A DNA stretch of 64,000 bases from Pseudomonadota bacterium (GTDB taxonomy: Bacteria > Desulfobacterota > Desulfobacteria > Desulfobacterales > RPRI01): the NCBI GenBank assembly GCA_018817425.1, contig JAHITX010000007.1:62001-126000 (forward strand), given 5' to 3'. The translations under genes and the position numbers were made by a program. The notes beneath the pieces were generated by a model. That model worked only from the letters and a program-made list of their open reading frames with translations, made no database searches and was not told the origin of the DNA. Below are positions 1-9,112 of this stretch, piece by piece. Within the stretch, counting starts at the first letter, position 1. The number at the start of each line of letters is the position of its first letter.

Positions 1-433
1 GTCTGACTTTGAACCAACTATTATTGCGTTTTGTTGCGAGTACTGAGGATATTCTGCTGCGGACCTGGCAGGTTCGATGCGGCTGGATTATCCTGTAAAT
101 ATTAAAATCATACGGGTTCCCTGTACCGGAAAAGTGGATGTCATGCACTTGATGAGATCTATACAGATGGGCGCTGACGGCGCTTATGCTGTCGGCTGTC
201 TGGAAGGGGCATGCCATTATAAACAGGGAAATTTACGTGCCAGGGAACGGGTTATGCACGTACAGAAACTTTTGGAAGAGGTTGGACTTGAAGGGGACAG
301 AGTAAGGATGTATAATCTTTCTTCAGGCGAGGGACCTACCTTTGCAGCATATGCAAAAGAGATGACTGAACATATAAAGAAGCTTGGGCCTAACCCATTA
401 AAAAAATGGTCAACAGCCAAAAATAAGGAGTAA
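1..433 (+). CDS. mvhD: MvhD/FrhD-like hydrogenase iron-sulfur subunit, selenoprotein (5' end just outside window)
   Basis: The reading frame starting at base 2 gives S-D-F-E-P-T-I-I-A-F-C-C-E-Y, then UGA (44-46), then G-Y-S-A-A-D-L-A-G, and continues without further stops to 433. This is the N-terminal signature of the MvhD/FrhD electron-transfer subunit, where the UGA position is normally a cysteine (FCCxxCxY). UGA is therefore read as selenocysteine. Base 1 (g) could be the last base of the ATG, so only about 2 nt may be missing. Later cysteines (GCLEGACHY) fit the family's [2Fe-2S] site. The protein passes electrons between a heterodisulfide-reductase-type flavoprotein (HdrA, presumably encoded upstream of the window) and partner enzymes in the cytoplasm. 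It is followed after 3 nt by the HdrCB-like gene. Starting at the first ATG after the UGA (77) would remove the cluster motif, so that start is rejected. Confidence 0.9.
60..76 (+). promoter_or_regulatory. Putative bacterial SECIS hairpin of mvhD
   Basis: A 7-bp stem (60-66 with 70-76, one G-U pair) closes a GGC loop (UGGCA if the last pair opens). It begins 13 nt after the UGA at 44-46. Bacterial SECIS elements lie in the coding region directly after the UGA, with an apical loop read by SelB. The position matches; the loop is less canonical than in the other two cases in this window. Confidence 0.6.
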
Positions 434-436
434 ACT

Positions 437-1735
437 ATGGCGGAAGAAGCAATCAAACTTGGCGGTAAAAAGAAAAGTATGTTTATAGACAAAGTCAAGG
501 AAATTCTCCCTAAAGGGGGTAATCTTAATCTTTGTCTTACCTGTGGAGCATGTTCATCAGGATGTCCTGCGACAGGGCTTGAGGGCATGGATCCAAGGAA
601 ATTTTTGCGCATGGCGGCACTTGGCATGGATGAAGAGTTATTAAAGAGCGATTGGGCATGGATGTGTACTATGTGCATGCGTTGTATTTATGTATGTCCA
701 ATGGAAATTAATATCCCACAGCTTGTTTTCAATGTCAGGAACAGCTGGCCCAGAGAGAGTAAGCCAAAAGGAATTCTTGGTTCATGTGACATGGCCTTAA
801 GAAACGATACATGCAGCGCTATGGGTGCAACCGAAGAAGACTGGCGTTTTGTAGTTGAGGACGTTGCCGAAGAGGTAAGAGAAAGCCAGGAGGGTTTTGA
901 AAATCTTCAGGCTCCTATGGATAAGGTGGGCGCTGAGTTCTTTTTAAATCAGAATTCCAGAGAGCCGGTAACGGAACCGGACGAGATGGTTCCTTTATGG
1001 AAAATACTTCACCTGGTTGGTGCGGACTGGACTTACGGTTCAAAAGGATGGGCTGCTGAAAACTATTGCATGTTTATGGCAGAAAATGAAAGCTGGAAAC
1101 ACATTGTCGAGGTTAAAGCCAAAGCTGTGGATGATTTAAAGTGCAAGGTCTGGCTCAATACGGAGTGAGGGCACGAACTATTTGCAGTCCGGTCCGGACT
1201 GGCAAAATTCAATATTCCTTATAATTTTGAGATAAAAAGCATCATTCAGTATTATGCACAGTGGATCAGGGAAGGAAAGCTTAAGGTTAATTCTGATTGG
1301 AACAAAGAGCTTCAAGTCAAATTTACTGTTCAGGATCCATGCCAGCTTGTTAGAAAAAGCTTTGGTGACCCAGTTGCCGAGGATTTAAGGTTTGTTGTAA
1401 AATCTGTTGTAGGAGAAGAAAACTTTATTGATATGACTCCTAACAAGTCGAACAATTACTGCTGTGGTGGTGGTGGTGGTTTTCTGCAATCAGGACGTCC
1501 CGATGCCAGACGTACTTATGGTAAACTAAAGGATGAGCAAATCAAGAAGACCGGAGCCACATATTGTATAACTCCATGTCATAATTGTCATGCTCAGGTT
1601 CATGATCTATCGGAGCATTTTGAGGGCGGATATCATACGGTTCATTTATGGACCATTATATGCCTTTCTCTTGGCATTCTTGGTGAAAATGAGCGCGAAT
1701 ACTTAGGACCGGATCTTGCTGAATTAGGGTTATAG
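437..1735 (+). CDS. HdrC/HdrB (DsrK/HdrD-like) fused iron-sulfur protein, selenoprotein
   Basis: Read through the in-frame UGA at 1166-1168 this is one 432-residue protein. Residues 33-43 (C33, C36, C39, C43) and 77-87 (C77, C80, C83, C87) are two ferredoxin-type [4Fe-4S] motifs as in HdrC. The C-terminal half has a CCG domain of the HdrB/HdrD/DsrK type: C302, C342-C343-G and C381-x2-C384, the site of the non-cubane cluster in HdrB. The UGA gives residue 244 in N-T-E-U-G-H, where related DsrK/TmcB-type proteins have E-C-G-H. The 189 codons after the UGA stay in frame and hold conserved cysteines, so this is recoding and not a pseudogene. AAGGAG lies at 424-429. It sits between mvhD and metV, matching the Hdr-MvhD-MetVF complex described in Moorella, but with HdrC and HdrB fused. 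Confidence 0.9.
1181..1206 (+). promoter_or_regulatory. Putative SECIS hairpin of the hdrCB-like gene
   Basis: TTTGC (1181-1185) pairs with GCAAA (1202-1206), and AGTCC (1186-1190) pairs with GGACT (1196-1200), with a bulged G at 1201. The apical loop is GGTCC, one base different from the GGUCU loop of the E. coli fdhF SECIS. The stem starts 12 nt after the UGA at 1166-1168. It is the strongest of the three SECIS candidates. Confidence 0.85.
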
Positions 1736-1787
1736 CATTATAGTTACCGGGAATGGATTGATTCTCCGGTATTAAGAGGTAATAATA

Positions 1788-2459
1788 ATGATAGTAGCAC
1801 AAAGAAAACCATTTGATGAAATAAAAAACTTTATAAAGGATTATAAAAAGGTTCTTAACGTTGGTTGCGGAACCTGCGTGGCCGTATGTCTTGCAGGCGG
1901 TGAAAAAGAAGTTTCCGTTCTTAATGCAGAGCTTGATATGGCACGAAAGCTTGAAGATAATCCGATAGAGATAGACGGATTTACGGTTGAAAGACAGTGT
2001 GACAGAGAATATCTTGAAGCTCTTGATTCCAAGGTAAAAGATTATGAAGCTCTTGTTTCAATGGCATGCGGAGCAGGAATTCAATTTCTTGCCGAAAGAT
2101 ATCCTGATAAACCGGTTTTTCCCGCTGTTGATACTACTTTTATAGGCGTAAACCAGGATGTCGGTTGGTATGAGGAAAGATGCCGTTCATGCAGCAGCTG
2201 TGTCTTAGGCCTTACAGGCGGTATATGCCCTGTTACCATGTGCGCAAAAGGCCTTTACAATGGTCCGTGCGGCGGGACAAATCAGGGAAGCTGCGAGATA
2301 GACAAGAACCAACCATGTGCTTGGTATATGATATATGAGAGGCTTAGTGCACAAAATCGTCTTGATTGTATTCTGGAGATAACTCCTCCTTCAAATTGGC
2401 AGAATCAGATACCAAGAACTGTGATTCAACCCGGGTACAAAAAACCGGAAAATTTATAA
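1788..2459 (+). CDS. metV: MetV-like methylenetetrahydrofolate reductase partner
   Basis: 223 residues matching the MetV family (methylene-tetrahydrofolate reductase C-terminal/zinc-finger type). It has an N-terminal VGCGTCVAVCLAGG motif and a cysteine-rich C-terminus (ERCRSCSSC, CPVTMCAKG, GPCGG, C-A-W). In Moorella MetV forms a stable complex with MetF and is thought to connect it to HdrABC-MvhD. Here it lies between the HdrCB-like gene and metF in one transcription unit (52 nt after the former, 25 nt before metF), supporting the same role in reduction of methylene-THF to methyl-THF. An AGAGGT ribosome-binding site precedes the ATG. Metal-binding residues are seen; the complex is inferred from context. 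Confidence 0.85.
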   Translation: MIVAQRKPFDEIKNFIKDYKKVLNVGCGTCVAVCLAGGEKEVSVLNAELDMARKLEDNPIEIDGFTVERQCDREYLEALDSKVKDYEALVSMACGAGIQFLAERYPDKPVFPAVDTTFIGVNQDVGWYEERCRSCSSCVLGLTGGICPVTMCAKGLYNGPCGGTNQGSCEIDKNQPCAWYMIYERLSAQNRLDCILEITPPSNWQNQIPRTVIQPGYKKPENL

Positions 2460-2484
2460 AATAAATATATAGGACAACATAAAA

Positions 2485-3408
2485 ATGAAATCAGGCAGCA
2501 ATTTGGAAAAAGTCTTGGAGGCGGGGCATTTTGCATTTACAGGTGAGCTTGGTCCGCCCCGCGGAACTGATGCCGATGAAGTAAGACATAAAGCGTCACA
2601 CTTAAAAGGTATGGTTGATTCAGTTAATATCACAGACAACCAGACAGCCGTTGTGCGTATGGCTAGTTGGGCTGCTTCCATAATCGCAATTCAGGAAGGG
2701 CTTGAGCCTAATTACCAGATGGTATGCCGTGACCGTAACCGACTTGCCATGCAAAGCGATATTCTTGGAGCATATGCCCTTGGAATTAGAAACATGCTTT
2801 GCCTGTCCGGCGATCATCAGAAATTTGGTGACCACCCCCAGTCTAAAGGTGTTTTCGATATCGATTCAATGCAACTTATAGGCATGGTAAAAGGAATGCG
2901 TGATGACGCAAAAATGTTAGGTGGTACGGAAATGGAACATCCACCTAAAATGTTTATCGGCGCAGCATCAAATCCCTTTGCCGACCCATTTGAATGGAGA
3001 GTGCATCGCCTTGCCAAAAAGATAAAATCCGGTGTTGATTTTATCCAGACACAATGCATATACAACATGGAAAAATTCAGAGCCTTCATGAAACAGGCAA
3101 ATGATATGGGACTTACCGAAAAAGTCTATATTCTTGCCGGAGTCACTCCCATGAAAGGTGTCGGTATGGCAAAGTATATGAAAAATAATGTGCCGGGCAT
3201 GGATGTACCTGACGAACTTATTAAAAGGCTTCAGGGTGTTGACAAGAAGATGCAGGCTGATGAAGGCATAAAGATAGCATGTGAGCAGATAGAAGAGTTT
3301 AAAGAGATGAAAGGAGTTGCAGGAGTTCATCTTATGGCAATCGAATGGGAGCACAAAGTTCCTGAAATTGCCGAACGAGCGAAAGTTCTTCCAAGACCGG
3401 TATTTTAA
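2485..3408 (+). CDS. metF: 5,10-methylenetetrahydrofolate reductase
   Basis: 307 residues with the MetF (beta/alpha)8 flavoprotein pattern: an early F-T-G-E-L-G-P-P-R-G strand, then S-V-N-I-T-D-N, L-C-L-S-G-D-H, and I-Q-T-Q-C-I-Y near the end of the barrel. Length is typical. It carries the methyl-branch step CH2-THF to CH3-THF of the Wood-Ljungdahl pathway in the cytoplasm. It is the last gene of the mvhD-hdrCB-metV-metF unit and is followed 15 nt later by a perfect 12-bp terminator. No NADH-binding partner is adjacent, so electrons probably come through the Hdr/MvhD proteins (inference from the Moorella system). Confidence 0.93.
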   Translation: MKSGSNLEKVLEAGHFAFTGELGPPRGTDADEVRHKASHLKGMVDSVNITDNQTAVVRMASWAASIIAIQEGLEPNYQMVCRDRNRLAMQSDILGAYALGIRNMLCLSGDHQKFGDHPQSKGVFDIDSMQLIGMVKGMRDDAKMLGGTEMEHPPKMFIGAASNPFADPFEWRVHRLAKKIKSGVDFIQTQCIYNMEKFRAFMKQANDMGLTEKVYILAGVTPMKGVGMAKYMKNNVPGMDVPDELIKRLQGVDKKMQADEGIKIACEQIEEFKEMKGVAGVHLMAIEWEHKVPEIAERAKVLPRPVF

Positions 3409-3423
3409 GTTAAACAAAAATTT

Positions 3424-3462
3424 ATCCTGTTAGAGAATTAAATCCTCTAACAGGATTTTTTT
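3424..3462 (+). terminator. Rho-independent terminator of the mvhD-metF unit
   Basis: A perfect 12-bp stem (3424-3435 with 3445-3456) with a 9-nt loop is followed by a run of seven T. It sits 15 nt after metF and 26 nt before the stop of the convergent fdhA. Confidence 0.93.
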
Positions 3463-3488
3463 AATGACTTTCGTATAACCACATATGA

Positions 3489-6400
3489 TTATATTTTCTC
3501 AACTGACACTGCGCAGGCTTTGTACTCCGCAGTAAAACTTACAGGATCAAATGCAGCATTAGTAAGCCAGTTTGCATTTGTCTCCCTGAAGTGAAAGGCC
3601 ATCCATACCATACCGGCAGGTACCTGATCCGTTACTTTTGCTTTTACTATTACCTCGCCTCTTCTGGATTTAACTTTGACCTTCTCACCTGTTTTAACAC
3701 CAAGTTTTTCGGCATCCGCAAAAGAAATATCCGCGGTTTCTTCTCCCAAAAGTTCATTAAGCCCTTTGGTATGGCCGGTTTGTGTGCGGGTGTGATAATG
3801 ATAAAGACGTCTGCCCGTACTTAACACAAAAGGATATTGCTGATCGCAAACCTCGGCAGGAGGCGTCCAGTCAACAGGAATCAAATTTCCAAGCCCGCAG
3901 GTAAAACATCCGTCTTTATGCAAAGTTGCAGTTCCCATATGATCTAATGTTGGAGCAGGCCACTGAAGACCATTTTCTTCTATACGCGAGTATTTTATTC
4001 CGCCAAACTGCGGTGCTAAAACAGAAACCTCATTGTCCCATATCTCCTGCGCACTGCTTGATTCCCAGTTTTGCCCCATCCTTTTTGCAATCTCTTTGAA
4101 TATCCACCAGTTCGGCTTGGACTCTCCGGGAGGCTCTTTAACTGTACGAACACGACTTACTCTTCGTTCGCTGTTTGTAAATGTGCCGTCATTTTCGCTC
4201 CAGGCAGCAGCCGGTAAAATCACATGGGCAAACCGGGTTGTTTCATTATGGAAGATATCCTGTACTACCATAAATTCGGCTGATTCCAGGCAATGTTCCA
4301 CATGATGAATATCAGGTTCCGTGTTGGCAAGATTTTCCCCGAAAACATAGAAGAATTTTATTTTACCATTAACAAGACCATCCATCATATGCGGCATCAT
4401 CATGCCGTTTTTGCCGGGAAGATTTTTCACTTTCCATGCTTCTTCAAATTTGGCCCTTGCCTCCGGGCTTTCAACTTTCTGGTATCCATGGAACACATTC
4501 GGTAAAGCGCCCATATCGCATGCGCCCTGAACATTATTCTGGCCTCTTAAAGGATTTACTCCTCCGCATTCGAAACCAACATTTCCTAAAAGCATCTGAA
4601 GATTTGCACAGCTTAAGACATTGTTCACACCACAAGTGTGTTCGGTAATTCCAAGAGTGTACATAAGCATTGCAGGCTTTGCAGAAGAAATACTTCTTGC
4701 AAACTTCCTGATAACATCGGCATCAATTCCGGATATCTCCGCCGCCCTTTCAGGCGGGTATTCCATCACTTTTTCTTTAAGTTCTTCAAATCCCAAACAA
4801 CATGATTTGACATATTCCTTGTCATATAAATCTTCGGTTATCAGCACATGCATAATACCGTTTATTAAAGCAATGTCACTTCCGACTTTCAGCGGTAAAT
4901 GCATTTTCGCCAGCTTCGCCAGATCGGTACGCCGCGGATCAACAACATATAATTGTGCACCTTTTTGTACCGCTCTTTTGACCCCAGCAGCAGCAACCGG
5001 ATGGGCTTCGGTCATGTTTGAGCCGATCACAAATATCATTTTAGCTTTATCAAAATCGGAAAAAGAATTTGTCATTGCACCTGAACCAAAAGCAATCGCC
5101 AGACCGGCGACGGTAGGAGCATGTCACGTTCGCGCGCAGTGATCGATATTGTTCGTACCGATCGCCGCGCGAAAGAGTTTTTGCATCTGATAAGAATCTT
5201 CATTGATGCTCCGGGCGCAACTTACACCTGCAACTGCATCAGGCCCGTGTTTTTCGATTGTCTCTTTTAATTTGCTTACTATAAGATCAAATGCTTCATC
5301 CCATGTGGCTTCCTTATATTGGCGATCACCCTGCCTTATAAGAGGTACTTTAAGCCTTTCATCGGAATATATGAAATTAAATCCGAACCTACCTTTTACA
5401 CACAAATGGCCGTAATTGGGTGGCGCATCCGCACCATTTATCTTTACAACCCTGTCGCCAATCTTTTCCAGATTAAGCTGGCATCCCACTCCGCAGTAAG
5501 GACAGGTAGTCCTCACAGTTTCCAGCTTCCAGGGGCCGGAAAGTCCCTCATGCTTTTCTGATAATGCTCCGGTCGGACAGTTTGCCAGGCAGTAGCCGCA
5601 GGAAACGCAGCGATCATTTATACTCGGAATAAAAACAGGCGGGCCACCATCATTTCTGCTCTCATCCTGTATCAGATCGAAAGCATACTGAACCTGATAT
5701 TGTGAGCAGCCGTTCAAACACTTGCGGCAGGTAATGCATTTGTTGGGATCTACGGTTATTAAAGGATGTTTATCTATTATTTCATATTTTCTTTTCTTCC
5801 ATGACTGCAAGTTATCCTGATCTACCCCGTATATCGTAGCATATTCTCTTAACCTGCATTCAAATGCATCCTGGCAGCCGCAGGAAAGACATCTTGAAGC
5901 TTCTTCTTTTGCTTGCTCTTCAGAAAACACCAGTTCAGCCTCTTCAAAGCTCTTAACTCTTTGAGTAACCGGAAGAATCGGTGTTTCATTACGCGGGCGG
6001 CTTCTAATACCTTCAAAATTGGCCTGGTCAACTACTTTTAATTTCCCTTTTGTTATATTAAAAGGTTTTGCGTCCTTTATAACAGCCCCATCAGTCAGAT
6101 AGCTATGAATAGACAAGGCGGCCTCACGTCCGTCAGCACTTGCCTGAATAACCGTTCTTGGGCCTCTTAAAAGATCTCCGCCTAAAAACAGATACGGAAT
6201 ACATGACTGAAGGGTGTTTGTATCCGTTTCAGGAATCCCTTTTCTCGTAAAAGCGGCTTCTTTAAGTTCGGTATCTTCTTTTAAGAATTGCACATCCGAA
6301 AATTGTCCGATGGATATAATAGCCTGATCGGCTTCAAGAATTGTTTCAGAACCTTCAATAGGAACAGGTCTGGGACGTCCACTGCTGTCTGCGGCTTTTA

Positions 6401-7613
6401 ATTCATTTTTAAGATATTCAACACCGGAAAAAGCCCCGTCTTTGGAAATAATTCTTGTCGGAGTAGCCAGTATATGTATCTTTACGCCTTCTTCTTCAGC
6501 ATCATGAATTTCCTGCGGGTTAGCCGGCATTTCTGCTTTTGTCCGCCGATAAAGCATTATAACTTCTTCTGCTCCCATGCGAAGGCAGCTTCGGGCAGCA
6601 TCCATACCTGTATTCCCATTGCCGATTACTACCACCTTTTTACCAACTGGCGGCGGATCACCGGAAGCGGTTCGAATCAGAAATTCTATGGCGGACATGA
6701 CTCCCCGCATCTCTTCTCCGGGAATTCCAAGTTTATAAGAATTCCATGCTCCTATGGCTAAAAATATCGCATCATAACCTTCGCTTTTAAGCGATGCCAG
6801 GGTAAAATCTTTTCCGAATTTCCTGTTTGTATTAACCGCTACGCCAAGATCCAAAATTTCCTGTATTTCCTGATCAAGCACAGCCTTTGGAAGACGATAT
6901 TCAGGAATACCGTATCTCAGCATACCGCCAAGCTTGGGCATGGCATCATATATGGTAGCAGCGTGGCCTTTAAGGCGCAGATAATAAGCTGCGGCAAGGC
7001 CTGCCGGTCCGCCTCCTATTATGGCTACCTTTTTACCTGTATCGGGAGGTGGTGCAGGTGTTACCCTGATTCCGCGCTCGGCAGCATAATCGGCCGCATA
7101 CCTTTTAAGATCCTTTATGTTGATAGCTTTTTCAACACGATTGCGGCGGCATTCTAACTCACAAGGATGCGGACACACTCTTCCGAGTGTTGCTGCAAAA
7201 GGAGTCTTTTCTTTTACCAGCCGAAGAGCTTCTATAGGATCGCCTCTTTCAATATGAGCAACATAACCCTGGATATCCAGATGTCCGGGACAAGTCATAT
7301 GACATGGCGCCACACAATCTCCGTAATGCTGCTCCAGCATTAACGTTAAAAGTCCTTTGCGTGTTTCTAAAACAAGAGGAGAATCCGTATGAACCACCAT
7401 TGCTTCTTTAACCATTGTAGAACAGGAAGCAATAAGTTTGTTTTCGCCTTCCACTTCAACAACACAGATCCGGCAGGCTTCTTCAGGTTTTAACAATGGA
7501 TTGTGACAAAGTGTTGGAATAAAAATCCCTTCCTGAACAGCTGCCTGCAATATGGTGTTCCCGGATTCCGTTTCAACAGTTTGACCATTAATAGTAAGAG
7601 ATACTTTTGACAT
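3489..7613 (-). CDS. fdhA: NuoG/GltD/FdhA fusion: selenocysteine formate dehydrogenase with flavin oxidoreductase domain
   Basis: One 1374-residue frame interrupted only by UGA at 5126-5124 (residue 830) in D-H-C-A-R-T-U-H-A-P-T-V-A-G-L, the active-site motif of selenocysteine formate dehydrogenases. Order: residues 1-70 NuoG-like [2Fe-2S] site (C36, C47, C50, C64); 100-160 cysteine-rich GltD-type entry domain; 195-500 GltD-like FAD domain (GGGPAG near 200) and NAD(P) domain (GNGNTG); two ferredoxin-type cluster motifs near 650-720; then T-C-P-Y-C-G-V-G-C, the [4Fe-4S] site of the molybdopterin (Mo or W) domain. It should oxidise formate, or reduce CO2, in the cytoplasm: no signal peptide is present. 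The built-in flavin domain would link it to NAD(P)H. It converges on the metVF unit. GGAG lies just before the ATG. Confidence 0.95.
5095..5111 (-). promoter_or_regulatory. SECIS hairpin of fdhA
   Basis: On the minus strand GUCGCC pairs with GGCGAU (6 bp, one G-U) around the loop GGUCU, identical to the apical loop of the E. coli fdhF SECIS. It starts 12 nt after the UGA at 5126-5124. Confidence 0.85.
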
Positions 7614-8032
7614 ATATCACTCCGCTATATGCATTTATGTTATTGTTTGGAGCTTTCCATAATTAAGAAACTGGAAATACCCCTGCTTTTCTATATGAAA
7701 ATTTCATTATTAAACGGAAACATATGACAAGAATGGCATAAATAAGTCAAGAAAAAATATAGTTTTTTTTAATATTCATGAAACCATCCACAATGTATAT
7801 CCATTTTCCCTCAGGACGATTAAAGCATTAAAACAGCAAACATTACAAACAGCTATCAGATATCATATTTACAGTATCAATATATTCAATCCATATGGTA
7901 CTTAGAATCAATATTATATATTTGACCGCTTATAAGCTCGCCTTTATCTTAAGCAGAAATTTTATAGGAATAAACCTCATAATCTTACCGCTATTTTAAA
8001 CAATCTAGTATTTAACAATCCAGGGAGAAAAA
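7614..8032. other. Divergent intergenic region between fdhA and the transglutaminase gene
   Basis: 419 bp of AT-rich DNA that must hold the promoters of the two divergent genes. No convincing ORF is visible. Only the promoter listed at 7922-7950 could be proposed. Confidence 0.6.
7922..7950 (+). promoter_or_regulatory. Possible sigma-70 promoter for the transglutaminase-like gene
   Basis: TTGACC (7922-7927) and TATCTT (7945-7950) are separated by 17 bp, about 80 nt before the start codon. Assigned by eye only. Confidence 0.35.
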
Positions 8033-9043
8033 ATGAAAAAATTTTGTGCCGTATTATTGTTTGTTTTTTTATTGATTACATTACCGGCTTTTGCAGGTAT
8101 TCCTTCGGGAAATCTCACCTTTACAATAACTCCTTCTATTACGGATGGAAACAAGGATGTAAAACTGTGGGCGCCATACCCAATGAGTGACGAATTTCAA
8201 ACTATCACCAACATGAAAATTGCAGGAAATTATCAGGAATCCGCTATCTATCGCGATCCTGTTTCCGAAGCTGTATATTTATATGCCGCCTGGACTAAAC
8301 CTGTAGACAAACCCTTGTGTGTTATGAGTTTTCACATCAGCCAAAAAGACCGGAAAAATGCCAACCTGAAAGATTCCGGCAAAAAATATCCTGAACTTGT
8401 TTTAAAATATCTTGAATCTACAGATGAAATTCCGGCCAATGACCCTGAGATGAAAAAAATTGCTCAAAAAACTATTAAAGGCAAAAAAGGCACCCTTGAA
8501 AAAGCAAAAGCTATTTACGACTGGGTTGTACAAAACACCTTCAGAGATCCTGATGTAAAAGGCTGCGGCCTTGGATTACCCCACAGAACCATTGAACAAT
8601 GTAAAGGCGGGGGAAAATGTGCTGATATAAGCGCTGTTTTTGTAACTTTAGCCCGTGCAGCCGGTATTCCGGCAAGAGATGTTTACGGCCTTCGCCTGGC
8701 TTTACCCAAAGATGGAGATGTTACAAGCAGCTTTCATTGCTGGGCTGAATTTTATCTTCCCGGCACAGGCTGGGTAATGGTTGACCCTGCAGATGTAAGA
8801 AAAATGATACTGGTACACAAACTTGAACTCAATGATGCTATGGATTGGTACAAGTTTTTCTGGGGCGGAGATGATCTTTTCAGACTAGTTCTTGAAAATA
8901 ATTCAAGAGGCGTTTCGCTTTACAAAGCAGAGCAGAAAATCAGCTATTTCATGTATCCGGCAGCCCAGGTAGACGGCAAAATGCTTAATTATTTTGATGC
9001 CGCAGGATTCAGTTATAAAGTGGAATATATTGGCGACAAATAA
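8033..9043 (+). CDS. Exported transglutaminase-like (cysteine protease fold) protein
   Basis: 336 residues starting with a signal peptide (M-K-K, hydrophobic core, cut near P-A-F-A-G). The central part has the transglutaminase core in order: G-G-K-C-A-D-I-S with the nucleophilic Cys, F-H-C-W-A-E-F with the His, and G-W-V-M-V-D-P-A-D with the Asp. A-R-A-A-G-I-P-A-R is also typical. It should act in the periplasm on peptides or protein side chains; the substrate is unknown. AGGGAG precedes the ATG. It stands 69 nt upstream of the ferredoxin/molybdoenzyme pair on the same strand, so it may be co-transcribed and could help process or mature the exported complex (inference only). Confidence 0.85.
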   Translation: MKKFCAVLLFVFLLITLPAFAGIPSGNLTFTITPSITDGNKDVKLWAPYPMSDEFQTITNMKIAGNYQESAIYRDPVSEAVYLYAAWTKPVDKPLCVMSFHISQKDRKNANLKDSGKKYPELVLKYLESTDEIPANDPEMKKIAQKTIKGKKGTLEKAKAIYDWVVQNTFRDPDVKGCGLGLPHRTIEQCKGGGKCADISAVFVTLARAAGIPARDVYGLRLALPKDGDVTSSFHCWAEFYLPGTGWVMVDPADVRKMILVHKLELNDAMDWYKFFWGGDDLFRLVLENNSRGVSLYKAEQKISYFMYPAAQVDGKMLNYFDAAGFSYKVEYIGDK

Positions 9044-9112
9044 CAAACGCGTTTATCATGTGCCAACCCTGTGATATCAACGAATTCTACCTTATATTGA
9101 GAGTACTTTATC

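Noticed and set aside
1166-1168. Premature stop making the hdrCB-like gene a pseudogene
   Set aside because: The frame stays open for 189 codons after it with conserved cysteines, and a SECIS-like hairpin follows at the right distance.
2968-3417. Long minus-strand open frame opposite metF
   Set aside because: Antisense shadow of metF; no motif, poor start.
5124-5126. FdhA as two genes (3489-5075 and 5124-7613)
   Set aside because: Both lie in the same frame and the UGA is exactly at the active-site residue; the second half would have no plausible start or ribosome-binding site.
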